Positions 8,138 to 16,201 of a stretch of 45,743 bases of DNA are shown in pieces. Numbering within the stretch: position 1 is the first letter of the stretch; every line of letters begins with the position of its first letter. Both the position numbers and the translations under genes were made by a program. This DNA comes from Candidatus Omnitrophota bacterium (GTDB lineage: Bacteria; Omnitrophota; Gorgyraeia; Gygaellales; Profunditerraquicolaceae): NCBI GenBank assembly GCA_016783715.1, contig JADHWA010000004.1, positions 1 through 45,743 of the forward strand. The letters run 5' to 3'. The notes under the pieces were generated by a model. That model worked only from the letters and a program-made list of their open reading frames with translations. It was not told the DNA's origin and did no database searches.

Positions 8138-8325
8138 ACATCCCATAATGACAAAAAGGAGGATGTCTGATTACAGAGATTATCCCGCACGAAAATTAGA
8201 ATATATAGTGGGGGTCCTTAACTAGAAAAATAGATTACAGAGATTAATGGTTTAATCGCTGTAATCGTAATTAATCACAGTAATCAGGTATAATCCATAG
8301 AGTAGACGGAGGATTATACCAGGAG
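8135..8325 (+). repeat. Intergenic repeat family A, copy A2 (hrcA-grpE)
   Basis: This copy fills the gap between hrcA and grpE. Its first three bases are the hrcA TAG stop. HP1 is AGACATCC/GGATGTCT. The CCCGCAC block follows but with HP2 degraded (GTGGGGG instead of GCGGG). HP3 is GATTACAGAGATTAA/TTTAATCGCTGTAATC, and HP4 GGTATAAT/ATTATACC ends in CCAGGAG, seven bases before the grpE ATG. Long identical blocks are shared with A1. Confidence 0.87.
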
Positions 8326-8331
8326 TTTCCG

Positions 8332-8892
8332 ATGGAAGACAAAGATCATAAAGATAGCACAGAGGCCAAAGAAGAAGCAAAGATTACAGGCGAGGCGACA
8401 GTCCAATTGAAGGAAGAAGAGTATCTGCAGCTAAAGCAAGATGCCCAGAAGGCTGCCGAGTACTGGGACAGATTATTACGGCTTCAGGCAGATACTGATA
8501 ATGTTAGGAAACGCATAGACAAAGAGAAGACTGATTTTGTCCGCTTTGCCAACGAAGGAATTATCATTGAATTATTAAATATTCTAGATGACCTGGAGCG
8601 CACAATCGAGCTTGCCCAGAGCAAGCACCAGGATCTCCAGGCTTTCTTAAAGGGTGTCGAGATGATCCTGGCTCATTTTTACGGATTGCTAAAGGACTAT
8701 GGTGTCAAGTCGATTGATTCAGAGGGTAAGTTATTTGACCCGCATTTTCATGAAGCGCTGATGCAGGTTGAGGATAAAGACAGCCCGGAGCATACAGTAG
8801 TAGAAGAGTTGCAGAAAGGCTATCTGTTGAATGAGAGAGTTATTCGTACGGCAAAGGTAAAGGTTTCTAAAAAAGAACAACCAGATAAATAA
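8332..8892 (+). CDS. grpE: Nucleotide exchange factor GrpE
   Basis: GrpE is the DnaK nucleotide-exchange factor. At 186 aa, it has an acidic, charged N-terminal tail, a long coiled coil (about residues 35-90, [19 protein letters not shown]), and the C-terminal beta domain with [38 protein letters not shown], which matches the family signature. It lies between hrcA and dnaK as in the standard hrcA-grpE-dnaK-dnaJ operon. Its Shine-Dalgarno is provided by repeat A2. Confidence 0.95.
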   Translation: MEDKDHKDSTEAKEEAKITGEATVQLKEEEYLQLKQDAQKAAEYWDRLLRLQADTDNVRKRIDKEKTDFVRFANEGIIIELLNILDDLERTIELAQSKHQDLQAFLKGVEMILAHFYGLLKDYGVKSIDSEGKLFDPHFHEALMQVEDKDSPEHTVVEELQKGYLLNERVIRTAKVKVSKKEQPDK

Positions 8893-8909
8893 AATCAGGA
8901 GGTGTAGAA

Positions 8910-10799
8910 ATGGCAAAGATAATAGGAATTGACTTAGGAACATCAAACTCTGCTGCTGCAGTAATGGAAGGTAGCAGGCCTGTAATTATTCCATCCGCAG
9001 AGGGGGCGGGTGTATCCAGCGGTAAGGCGTTTCCTTCATTTGTTGCCTTCACTAAGGATAACCAGCGCTTAGTCGGTGAACCGGCAAGACGCCAGGCAGC
9101 AATTAATCCGGAAGGAACAATCCATGTGGCCAAACGAAAGATGGGCACTGACTTTAAGTTTAAGGTGCCTGGCGGTGAATATACACCTCAGCAGATCTCA
9201 GCATTTATATTGCAGAAGATAAAACAGGATGCCGAGAGCTATCTAGGCGATAAGGTGGAAGAGGTAGTTATTACCTGTCCTGCCTATTTTGACGATAATC
9301 AGCGTACTGCAACTAAGGATGCCGGTGAGATCGCCGGGTTAAAGGTGTTGCGAATAATTAACGAGCCGACAGCTGCCTGTCTTGCTTATGGATTAGAGAA
9401 ATCTCAGAAAGAGCAGAAGATCATGGTATTTGATTTCGGCGGCGGCACCCTTGATGTAACGGTTATGGAGATGGCCCAAGGGGTCTTTGAGGTTAAGTCG
9501 ACTTCCGGAGATACGCATTTAGGCGGTACTGACATGGACAATACCATGATTAATTATATAGCAGAGCAATTCAAGCGCGACAACGGTATTGACCTGCGTA
9601 ATGATAAGATGGCGATGCAGAGGTTGCGCGAGGCGGCCGAGAAAGCCAAAGTGGAGCTTTCTTCGACGCTTGCCACCGATTTAAACCTGCCCTTTATTTC
9701 CGCTGATTCTTCAGGACCAAAGCACCTGACTATGCCTATTAGCCGGGCAAAATTAGAGGATCTTGTCGGTCCGATTATCGATAAATGTCGACACCCCCTG
9801 GAGCAGGCGATAGAAGATGCCAAGTTAAAACCATCGGATATCGACAGGATAATTATGGTTGGCGGCCCTACCCGCATGCCGATAGTCCAGAAGTTTGTCG
9901 AAGATTTTGTTGGCAAGAAGATTGAGCGCGGCGTCGACCCTATGGAGTGCGTTGCTTTGGGTGCGGCGATCCAGGCAGCAATTATTAAAGGGGATGTCAA
10001 GGACGTCTTACTGTTGGATGTGACTCCGCTATCCCTAGGCTTAGAAACCTTAGGCAGTGTCAACACCAGACTGATTGAGAGAAATACCACTATTCCCACG
10101 AAGAAATCACAGATTTTCTCTACTGCGGCCGATAATCAGACAGCGGTGACTATCAGGGTGTTGCAGGGTGAGCGCCAGATGGCAAATGATAATGTAGAGT
10201 TGGGAAGGTTTGATCTAGTAGGGATCCCGCCGGCGCCCCGGGGGGTCCCGCAGGTTGAGGTAGCATTTGATATTGATGCTGACGGCATCGTGCATGTTTC
10301 GGCAAAGGACTTAGGTACGGGCAAAGAGCAGTCCATCAGGATAACCGCACCTAAGAAACTCTCTAAAGAAGAGATCGAAAAGATGGTTAAGGACGCTGAA
10401 AAATTCGCCAGCGATGATGTTAAGAAGAAGGAAGAGGTCGAAGCGATCAATCAGGCTGACAGCCTGGTCTATGCGACTGAGAAGTCCCTTAAGGACTTTG
10501 GGGATAAGGTCAGTCAGGCTGAGCGCACAGAGATCGAATCCAGAGCCAATGATTTAAAGACCGCGATCAAGGATAAGAATCTGGAGAGGGTCAAGAAAGG
10601 GATGGAGGAGCTTACCAAGGCGTCACATAAACTGGCTGAGGAGGTCTATAAGCAGACAACTGCCAAGCAACAGCAGCAGTCAGCCGCTCAAGGCACGGGC
10701 GCCACGCAGCAGGAGGCTCCGCAGGAAGAGCAGCCCAAAGAGAAGAAGGGCGAAGAGGTTATTGACGCAGAGTTTAAAGAGGAAGATGATAAGAAATAA
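8910..10799 (+). CDS. dnaK: Hsp70 chaperone DnaK
   Basis: DnaK is an ATP-dependent Hsp70 chaperone. At 629 aa, the ATPase domain begins [18 protein letters not shown], with phosphate-2 motif [13 protein letters not shown] and adenosine motif [11 protein letters not shown]. The linker [18 protein letters not shown] leads to the substrate-binding domain, a helical lid and an acidic tail ([15 protein letters not shown]). The Q/A-rich stretch before the tail is usual. Start ATG 8910 has AGGAGG 10 bases upstream, and the gap from grpE is only 17 nt. The TAA stop shares one base with the dnaJ ATG. Confidence 0.98.
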   Translation: MAKIIGIDLGTSNSAAAVMEGSRPVIIPSAEGAGVSSGKAFPSFVAFTKDNQRLVGEPARRQAAINPEGTIHVAKRKMGTDFKFKVPGGEYTPQQISAFILQKIKQDAESYLGDKVEEVVITCPAYFDDNQRTATKDAGEIAGLKVLRIINEPTAACLAYGLEKSQKEQKIMVFDFGGGTLDVTVMEMAQGVFEVKSTSGDTHLGGTDMDNTMINYIAEQFKRDNGIDLRNDKMAMQRLREAAEKAKVELSSTLATDLNLPFISADSSGPKHLTMPISRAKLEDLVGPIIDKCRHPLEQAIEDAKLKPSDIDRIIMVGGPTRMPIVQKFVEDFVGKKIERGVDPMECVALGAAIQAAIIKGDVKDVLLLDVTPLSLGLETLGSVNTRLIERNTTIPTKKSQIFSTAADNQTAVTIRVLQGERQMANDNVELGRFDLVGIPPAPRGVPQVEVAFDIDADGIVHVSAKDLGTGKEQSIRITAPKKLSKEEIEKMVKDAEKFASDDVKKKEEVEAINQADSLVYATEKSLKDFGDKVSQAERTEIESRANDLKTAIKDKNLERVKKGMEELTKASHKLAEEVYKQTTAKQQQQSAAQGTGATQQEAPQEEQPKEKKGEEVIDAEFKEEDDKK

Positions 10800-11953
10800 T
10801 GTCTACAAAGCGCGATTATTACGAGATACTTGGCATAAAGAAAAGCGCAAGTCTCGATGAGATTAAAAAAACCTACCGGACGCTGGCTCTTCGCCATCAT
10901 CCGGACAGGGTTGTCCATGAGCAGAAGAAGGAAGCAGAGGAGAAGTTTAAGGAGATCTCCGAGGCTTATGCGGTTCTTTCCGACTCTAAGAAGCGCGCTC
11001 TCTATGACCAGTATGGACACGCCGGGATCGATCAGAAGTACGCCTATGAAGATATCTTTAAAGGTGCGGATTTTGGCAGTGTCTTTCAGGGTATGGGAGA
11101 TTTCGGCCTCGGCGGAGGGCTCTTTGATGAAATATTCGGTGATTTAGGATTCGACATCTCTGGCACACGTACAAGACGTGGGACGCGCAGCCGCCGCGGA
11201 AGAGATCTGCAGATTGCCGCAGAGATTACCCTGGAAGAAGCAGCTTCCGGGACAGAGAATACAATTACCCTGCCGCGCTATGAAGTATGTGAGGTTTGTG
11301 GCGGCAGCGGTGCTAAGCCCGGGACTAAGAAGAGCACCTGTTCGGCTTGCCGGGGTAGCGGCCGTAATGTAGTATCGAATGGTTTCTTTCAGGTTGCCCA
11401 GACCTGCACGCAGTGTCACGGAGAGGGATCGGTTATTCAGACACCTTGCACGCAGTGCCGTGGGCAGGGGCGATCTAAGGTCACCCGTAAAATAAAAGTA
11501 AAGATTCCTCCCGGAGTTGATACAGGTTCAAACCTGCGCGTGCGCGGTGAGGGGGAAGCAGGGTCCTCCGGCAGAGGAGATCTTTATGTTGTAATTCAGA
11601 TACATCCTCACCCGGTCTTTCAGAGGCACGGGGTTGACATACTTACCGAGATCACCATAAGTCTGAGTGCGGCGGTATTGGGCGCAGAGGTCTCTGTCCC
11701 GACATTGGCCGGGAAGGTTAGTATGACGATACCAGCAGGTACTCAGGCCGGAAAAGTTTTTCGCCTAAAGAATAAGGGGATACCTAGTTTGCATACAAGA
11801 GGCGCCGGCGATGAATTAATTAAGGTAAACGTAGAGATTCCTACGCGCCTGAGTTCAGAGCAGAGGAAAATTTTTGAGGAATTCGCCCGGGTTTCAGGAG
11901 GCCCCACAGATAAAAGTAGTTTTACTGAGAAGATAAAAAAGGCATTTATCTAG
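10799..11953 (+). CDS. dnaJ: Hsp40 co-chaperone DnaJ
   Basis: DnaJ is the type I J-protein that delivers substrates to DnaK and stimulates its ATPase. It has a J domain with the HPD triad (LRHHPDRV, about residues 33-35) and a Gly/Phe region (GMGDFGLGGGLFDEIFGD). Four zinc-finger repeats follow (CEVCGGSG, CSACRGSG, CTQCHGEG, CTQCRGQG). The C-terminal substrate-binding domains include LRVRGEGEAGSSGRGDLYV. At 384 aa it is full length. It overlaps dnaK by one base, so the two are translationally coupled. Confidence 0.97.
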   Translation: MSTKRDYYEILGIKKSASLDEIKKTYRTLALRHHPDRVVHEQKKEAEEKFKEISEAYAVLSDSKKRALYDQYGHAGIDQKYAYEDIFKGADFGSVFQGMGDFGLGGGLFDEIFGDLGFDISGTRTRRGTRSRRGRDLQIAAEITLEEAASGTENTITLPRYEVCEVCGGSGAKPGTKKSTCSACRGSGRNVVSNGFFQVAQTCTQCHGEGSVIQTPCTQCRGQGRSKVTRKIKVKIPPGVDTGSNLRVRGEGEAGSSGRGDLYVVIQIHPHPVFQRHGVDILTEITISLSAAVLGAEVSVPTLAGKVSMTIPAGTQAGKVFRLKNKGIPSLHTRGAGDELIKVNVEIPTRLSSEQRKIFEEFARVSGGPTDKSSFTEKIKKAFI

Positions 11954-11963
11954 CGTAAAGTTC

Positions 11964-12014
11964 TCCCGCGCCAAAATTAAAATAATCCGGCGGGATCCCG
12001 CTAAGCGGGAAAAG
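11964..12014 (+). repeat. Fragment of repeat family A (copy A4, HP2 block only)
   Basis: TCCCGCGCCAAAATTAAAAT followed by GGCGGGATCCCGCTAAGCGG matches the HP2 block of A1 (7242-7293), including the GGGATCCCG core and the trailing GGGAAAAG. HP1, HP3, HP4 and the Shine-Dalgarno end are absent. HP2 therefore behaves as a separable module. Confidence 0.65.
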
Positions 12015-12108
12015 TGTAAAGCGCAAAGTTTAAGCGTAAAGTGTAAAGCCTTAAAAAAACTTTGAGTTTTAAACTTTGGTTTTGCGCTTTGCGATTTGAG
12101 CTTTGAAC
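12009..12108 (+). repeat. Low-complexity AAAG-word repeat with inverted half
   Basis: Tandem variants of GTAAAGCG/GCGTAAAGT (also at 11953-11961) on the left are followed by reverse-complement-like words on the right (AAACTTTGG, TTTGCGCTTTGCG, GAGCTTTGAAC). Together they make an imperfect long hairpin between dnaJ and the next gene. It may act as a weak terminator or a replication-slippage product; no T-tract is present. Confidence 0.5.
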
Positions 12109-12137
12109 TAAAGATTATTTAAGGAGGGTAGAATTAC

Positions 12138-12395
12138 ATGCCGACATATGAATATGAATGCAGCAGCTGCGGGTATAGTTTTGAAAGGTTTCAGAAGATA
12201 ACTGATCAACCGTTGGAGATTTGTCCGAAGTGTTCGAAGGCGGTCAGACGCCTGATCTCAGGCGGCTCAGGGATTATCTTTAAGGGATCGGGATTCTACG
12301 CCACTGATTACCGTAAAACACCTAAGCCCCAGGCACCCAAGGTATGTCCAAAAGCTAAAGAAGGCTGCAATGGCTGTCAGGCAGAGAATAAATAG
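12138..12395 (+). CDS. FmdB-type zinc-ribbon protein
   Basis: The 85-aa protein opens MPTYEYECSSCGYSFERFQ, the standard FmdB/CxxC_CXXC_SSSS signature, with a second knuckle CPKCSKAVRRLISGGSG. A Cys-rich C-terminus (CPKAKEGCNGCQAENK) may bind additional metal. Family members are small putative regulatory or zinc-binding proteins without a firm function. The Shine-Dalgarno AAGGAGGG is 11 bases upstream of the ATG. Confidence 0.88.
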   Translation: MPTYEYECSSCGYSFERFQKITDQPLEICPKCSKAVRRLISGGSGIIFKGSGFYATDYRKTPKPQAPKVCPKAKEGCNGCQAENK

Positions 12396-12396
12396 T

Positions 12397-12741
12397 ATGC
12401 GTCTTCTAAAGTTATGGCTGCCGGTTGTGGTCTGTTGTTCTACTATCCTTTATTTTTCTATATTACCCGGCGATAGGATTCGCTGTTTTTTTCCTTATCA
12501 GGATCTGGTATTTCATTTTTTTGTTTACGCTATTCTCGGTTATTTCTTTATTAGGGCTGCTGAGGGCAGCTTAAGCGGTTTATCGCAGAAGAGACTGGTA
12601 TTGATCAGTGTGCTTTTTTGTTTTTTTTACGGTGGAGGCCTTGAATTTTATCAGTTATACGTACCGGGCCGTAATTTCAGCGGACTAGATATGTTAATTA
12701 ATGCAGCAGGAGCCTGTTTAGGGAGTTTAACATACCGATGA
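12397..12741 (+). CDS. VanZ-like membrane protein
   Basis: The 114-aa protein has three or four hydrophobic segments. It contains the VanZ-family pattern ILPGDRI...QDLVFHFFVYAILGYF and a C-terminal GRNFSGLDMLINAAGACLGSL. The family is named for teicoplanin resistance in enterococci, but most members have no known role. The track start at 12370 overlaps the upstream gene. ATG 12397, one base after the preceding stop, gives the expected N-terminal transmembrane segment. It shares ATGA with the next gene. Confidence 0.75.
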   Translation: MRLLKLWLPVVVCCSTILYFSILPGDRIRCFFPYQDLVFHFFVYAILGYFFIRAAEGSLSGLSQKRLVLISVLFCFFYGGGLEFYQLYVPGRNFSGLDMLINAAGACLGSLTYR

Positions 12742-14012
12742 AACTAATAATGCCTTTTCGGGCAGTTGTTTTTAATCAGGAAAAGATAGGTGATCTCTCT
12801 AAAGTGGTCTGCCCGCCGTACGATGTAATCACGCCTTCGAAGCGAAAACACTATCACAAAATCAATCCCCATAACTTCATCCGTATACTTTTAGGCAATG
12901 ATGTTGCCGGAGAGGATAAGTATAAGCGTTCAGCCCAGCACTTTAAAGAGTGGCTGCAGAGCGGAGTATTTGTCCAGGATCAGAAGCCTTGCATTTATTT
13001 TTACCTGCAGCAGTTTAGTATCCGTGGCGAGAAGAGGAGCCGGATGGGGTTTATTGCGCTTCTGCGGCTGGATGATGGTAAGGCGCGCGTTTTCGGCCAT
13101 GAGCATACGCGCAGCGAACCAAAAGTAGACCGGCTGAGGTTATTGAGGAAGGTAAAGGCAAACCTTAGCCCGATCTTTGCGATATTCCCGGATAAACACC
13201 GGATTATCCGCAGAGTCTACGAACTCTATATCAGGGGTAAAGAGCCCTTTATAGATATCGCTGACTCAGATAACATCCTACATCAGCTCTGGAGGATAGA
13301 TTCCCCTGAGGTCACAGAGCAGATCCAGAAGAGGATGGATGGCGAGAATATCTTTATCGCAGACGGTCACCACCGTTATGAGGTCGCCTGTATCTACCGC
13401 GAGCAGATGAGAAAAAAGATGCATAATTTCACCGGGCGTGAGGCCTTTAATTTTATTCCAACATATTTTACTAATCCCCAGACTCCGGACCTTACGATCA
13501 TGCCGGTGCATCGGCTGATTTATACAAAAAGAGGCTTTGATTTTGGCAGGTTCCGGCGGGAACTCGGAAGTTTCTTTGAGGTTGAAGAGGTTAAGGACAA
13601 AATTAAGTTTTTCTTTATGCTGGAGAAAGCCGGCAACACAGAGAATGTATTGGGGATGTACGCTGATGGCAGGTTTTCTCTTTTAAGGTTGAAAAATGTT
13701 TTGATTTTAGATAGACTTATTGCTGATAAACCAAAGGCTTACCGCTTTTTAAGCGTAAGTATCTTTAATTATCTGGTGCTTAAAAAGATTTTGGGTATGG
13801 ATATCGAGGATAAAAAGAGGATTTTGTTCAGCCCTAATGCCTCAGAGTTAATCGAACAGGCCCGGGGGCGCCCGGATGCAATGGTATTTATGTTAAATCC
13901 GGTTAAGATGGAGCAGATCATGTCTGTCGCAGTCGAAGGGGAGAGGATGCCTTCGAAGTCGACCTATTTTTACCCGAAAGTACTTTCCGGACTGGTGATA
14001 AATAAGCTTTAA
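12738..14012 (+). CDS. DUF1015 family protein
   Basis: The 424-aa cytosolic protein carries the DUF1015 hallmarks: MPFRAVVFNQEKIGDLSKVVCPPYDVI at the start, IFIADGHHRYEVACIYRE in the centre (the histidine pair resembles a catalytic site), and NPQTPDLTIMPVHRL. The family is widespread in anaerobes and PVC bacteria, and I cannot assign a reaction. The ATGA overlap with the VanZ-like gene suggests co-translation. The Met four codons downstream is an alternative start. Confidence 0.85.
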   Translation: MKLIMPFRAVVFNQEKIGDLSKVVCPPYDVITPSKRKHYHKINPHNFIRILLGNDVAGEDKYKRSAQHFKEWLQSGVFVQDQKPCIYFYLQQFSIRGEKRSRMGFIALLRLDDGKARVFGHEHTRSEPKVDRLRLLRKVKANLSPIFAIFPDKHRIIRRVYELYIRGKEPFIDIADSDNILHQLWRIDSPEVTEQIQKRMDGENIFIADGHHRYEVACIYREQMRKKMHNFTGREAFNFIPTYFTNPQTPDLTIMPVHRLIYTKRGFDFGRFRRELGSFFEVEEVKDKIKFFFMLEKAGNTENVLGMYADGRFSLLRLKNVLILDRLIADKPKAYRFLSVSIFNYLVLKKILGMDIEDKKRILFSPNASELIEQARGRPDAMVFMLNPVKMEQIMSVAVEGERMPSKSTYFYPKVLSGLVINKL

Positions 14013-14019
14013 CGATGTC

Positions 14020-14151
14020 ACCCCCACACCAATTCTGGTATAGACTTGATATTTTCGAATTGGTGTGGGGGTAAATTCGCGCACGCTTACAGATAAGGAT
14101 ACAAGGGACGCTATAACTTAGCAAAGCTAAGTTATGCGCTCATTTAATATG
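14020..14151 (+). repeat. Intergenic repeat family B, copy B2 (DUF1015-accD)
   Basis: A perfect 16-bp stem, ACCCCCACACCAATTC (14020-14035) with its complement (14057-14072), starts 8 bases after the upstream stop. The fixed words TAAATTCGCGCACGCTTA and ACAAGGGACGCTAT follow, then a perfect 10-bp stem ATAACTTAGC-aaa-GCTAAGTTAT (14113-14135) and GCGCTCATTTAATATGG, which contains the accD ATG. The stem sequences share nothing with B1 or B3, while the fixed words do. Confidence 0.83.
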
Positions 14152-14991
14152 GCACTCTTCGGTAAACCTAAATATACAATCGTCAGGCTTAAAAAGAAAG
14201 AGATTCCCGACGGCCTCTGGACAAAATGCGATGAGTGTTCCGAGGTCCTCTTTAACAAGAAGCTCGATGAGACTCTGAAAGTCTGTCCGAAGTGCAACTA
14301 TCATTTTGTGCTGGGGGCAGGCAAGAGGATTGAATTGCTTGTTGATAAGGATACATTTTCCGAATATGACCAGGAGTTAACCTCTGTGGATCCTCTTGAT
14401 TTTAAGGGGCCAAAGACATATAAAGAGAAGATTAAGCAGGATCAGGCTGTAACCGGCTTAAAGGCAGCTGCGATTACAGGAGAGGGTGACATTTTTGGGC
14501 AAAGAATAGTGATTGGCGCTACTGACTCCCGTTTTATTATGGGATCTATGGGGTCGGTGGTCGGAGAGAAGCTTACCCGTGCAATCGAGTCGGCAACCAG
14601 AAACAATCTTCCTTTGATCATAGTCTCAGGTTCCGGCGGAGGTGCTAGGATGTATGAAGGGATGTTTAGTTTGATGCAGATGGCTAAAACTTCAGCGGCA
14701 CTGGCCCGTCATCACCAGAAAAAATTACTTTATATATCAGTTTTGACTAACCCTACTATGGCAGGGATAATGGCTTCTTTCGCCGGCCTGGGGGATATAA
14801 CCGTCGCCGAACCAAAGGCATTAATTGGTTTTACCGGACCGCGCGTAATCGAGCAGACAATCAGGCAAAAGTTACCTCCGGGGTTTCAGCGGTCTGAGTT
14901 TCTCCTGGAGCACGGTATGGTTGATCTGATAGTTCAGCGCAAGGAGCTCAAAGAGTCATTAGCCAGAATAGTCGACTATTTGAGCAAATGA
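14149..14991 (+). CDS. accD: Acetyl-CoA carboxylase carboxyltransferase subunit beta
   Basis: AccD pairs with AccA to carboxylate acetyl-CoA for fatty-acid synthesis. An N-terminal zinc ribbon (CDECSEVLF...CPKCNYHF) precedes the crotonase-fold carboxyltransferase domain, with SGSGGGARMYEG (oxyanion region) and PTMAGIMASFAGLGDI. Using ATG 14149 the protein is 281 aa. The track start at 14134 lies inside the repeat hairpin and would add MRSFN, so I prefer 14149 (MALFGKPKY). No Shine-Dalgarno is visible. accA and the biotin subunits are not in the window. Confidence 0.94.
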   Translation: MALFGKPKYTIVRLKKKEIPDGLWTKCDECSEVLFNKKLDETLKVCPKCNYHFVLGAGKRIELLVDKDTFSEYDQELTSVDPLDFKGPKTYKEKIKQDQAVTGLKAAAITGEGDIFGQRIVIGATDSRFIMGSMGSVVGEKLTRAIESATRNNLPLIIVSGSGGGARMYEGMFSLMQMAKTSAALARHHQKKLLYISVLTNPTMAGIMASFAGLGDITVAEPKALIGFTGPRVIEQTIRQKLPPGFQRSEFLLEHGMVDLIVQRKELKESLARIVDYLSK

Positions 14992-15000
14992 GATTCTGTG

Positions 15001-15080
15001 TTGACAAAAGACCAGGAATCATTTAGAATTTAAGTTTAAAAACACCCGCCTCTTGAGCTCACCTTACATAAGCGGGGGTG
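15001..15080 (+). promoter_or_regulatory. Promoter and leader hairpin for the ABC ATPase gene
   Basis: TTGACA (15001-15006), 17 bp and TAGAAT (15024-15029) form a strong sigma70-type promoter just after accD. The roughly 60-nt leader contains a stem CACCCGC (15043-15049) with GCGGGGGTG (15072-15080). A Shine-Dalgarno GAGG precedes ATG 15098. Confidence 0.75.
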
Positions 15081-15097
15081 GATAACATGAGGATAAG

Positions 15098-16201
15098 ATG
15101 GCAAAGGTGAATTTGAATAAGGTATCAAAGAGCTACGTCTCTGGTAATAGGGTTGTAGATGAGATCAATCTTGGTATCAAGGATAAAGAATTCATGGTTT
15201 TAGTCGGTCCCTCCGGATGTGGTAAGTCAACCACCTTGCGGATGATTGCAGGCCTTGAGGATATAACCGAAGGGCAGATTTTTATAGATGACAATCTGGT
15301 TAATGAAGTTCCCGCCAAAGATCGCGATATTGCTATGGTCTTTCAGAATTATGCGCTCTACCCCCATATGACCGTTTTTGAAAATATGGCATTCGGCCTG
15401 AAGCTGCGCCGCTATCCTAAGAGCGAGATTGCTCAGCGCGTCAGCGAGGCCGCTGATATCTTAGGGATTAAGAAGATGTTCAACCGTAAACCGCGCGCAC
15501 TCTCAGGCGGAGAGAGGCAGCGGGTAGCATTGGGTAGGGCGATCGTCAGAAAACCGAAGGTCTTTCTTTTTGACGAGCCGCTTAGTAACCTGGATGCCAA
15601 ATTAAGGGTTCAGATGCGCACAGAGATTCATAAATTGCATCTGAGGCTAAAGACCACCATAATCTATGTTACTCACGATCAGACCGAGGCGATGACTATG
15701 GGGGATCGCATCGCAGTGATGAAAGACGGGATCCTGCAGCAGGTCGATGATCCGATTAAGATTTACGATAATCCAAAAAATAAATTTGTCTCAGGATTTA
15801 TCGGTTCTCCTCCGATGAATTTCATGAATGGACGAATTATCAAAAAAGACGGTAAGTTTTATTTTGACGAAGGGAAAGTCAGAGTAAAATTAGTAGACGA
15901 TATGAATCAAGCGATCTCTGCATATGCCGACAAGGAGATAATCTTCGGGATACGCTCCGAAGATATTTATGATAAACTCTTTGTCTCGGAAGCTCCGGCA
16001 GAAAACGTGATCAGAGCAAATTGCGAAGTGGTAGAGCCGATGGGTTCAGAAGTCTACCTTTATTTAAATACGGGAAACCACACATTCATAGCCCGTGTGG
16101 GAGCTCATGACCGGCCAGAGGTTAATCAGGATATGGATCTGGTCTTTGACATGAGCAAGGTGCACTTTTTTGATAAGGATACTGAAGAAACCATTATTTA
16201 A
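15098..16201 (+). CDS. ABC transporter ATPase, MalK/UgpC type
   Basis: The 367-aa ATPase belongs to the CUT1 sugar-importer class. It has Walker A GPSGCGKST, Q-loop FQNYALYPHM, signature LSGGERQRVALGRAIV, Walker B VFLFDEPLSNLDAKLR, and H-loop THDQTEAMTMGD. A C-terminal OB/TOBE regulatory region (FGIRSEDIYDKLFV) matches MalK/UgpC/MsmK proteins that energise import of oligosaccharides or glycerol-3-phosphate. No permease or binding protein is nearby, so it probably serves one or more transporters encoded elsewhere, as MsmK does. It has its own promoter. Confidence 0.92.
   Translation: MAKVNLNKVSKSYVSGNRVVDEINLGIKDKEFMVLVGPSGCGKSTTLRMIAGLEDITEGQIFIDDNLVNEVPAKDRDIAMVFQNYALYPHMTVFENMAFGLKLRRYPKSEIAQRVSEAADILGIKKMFNRKPRALSGGERQRVALGRAIVRKPKVFLFDEPLSNLDAKLRVQMRTEIHKLHLRLKTTIIYVTHDQTEAMTMGDRIAVMKDGILQQVDDPIKIYDNPKNKFVSGFIGSPPMNFMNGRIIKKDGKFYFDEGKVRVKLVDDMNQAISAYADKEIIFGIRSEDIYDKLFVSEAPAENVIRANCEVVEPMGSEVYLYLNTGNHTFIARVGAHDRPEVNQDMDLVFDMSKVHFFDKDTEETII

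Noticed and set aside
7193-8325. CRISPR array or tandem repeat made by copies A1 and A2
   Set aside because: The copies are about 190-200 bp, separated by a whole gene and internally palindromic, with no short regular repeat-spacer pattern.
7193-8325. RNA thermometer specific to heat-shock genes
   Set aside because: Copies sit before hrcA and grpE, but a third copy sits before UDP-glucose dehydrogenase. A general repeat is more likely, though a thermosensing side effect of HP4 is not excluded.
14134-14148. Track start of accD at 14134
   Set aside because: It falls within the terminal hairpin of repeat B2. ATG 14149 matches the position of the hflX ATG in copy B1.
14020-14151. Integron attC site
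   Set aside because: The hairpins and boundary conservation recall attC, but there are no RYYYAAC/GTTRRRY core sites and no integrase or cassette-type genes.
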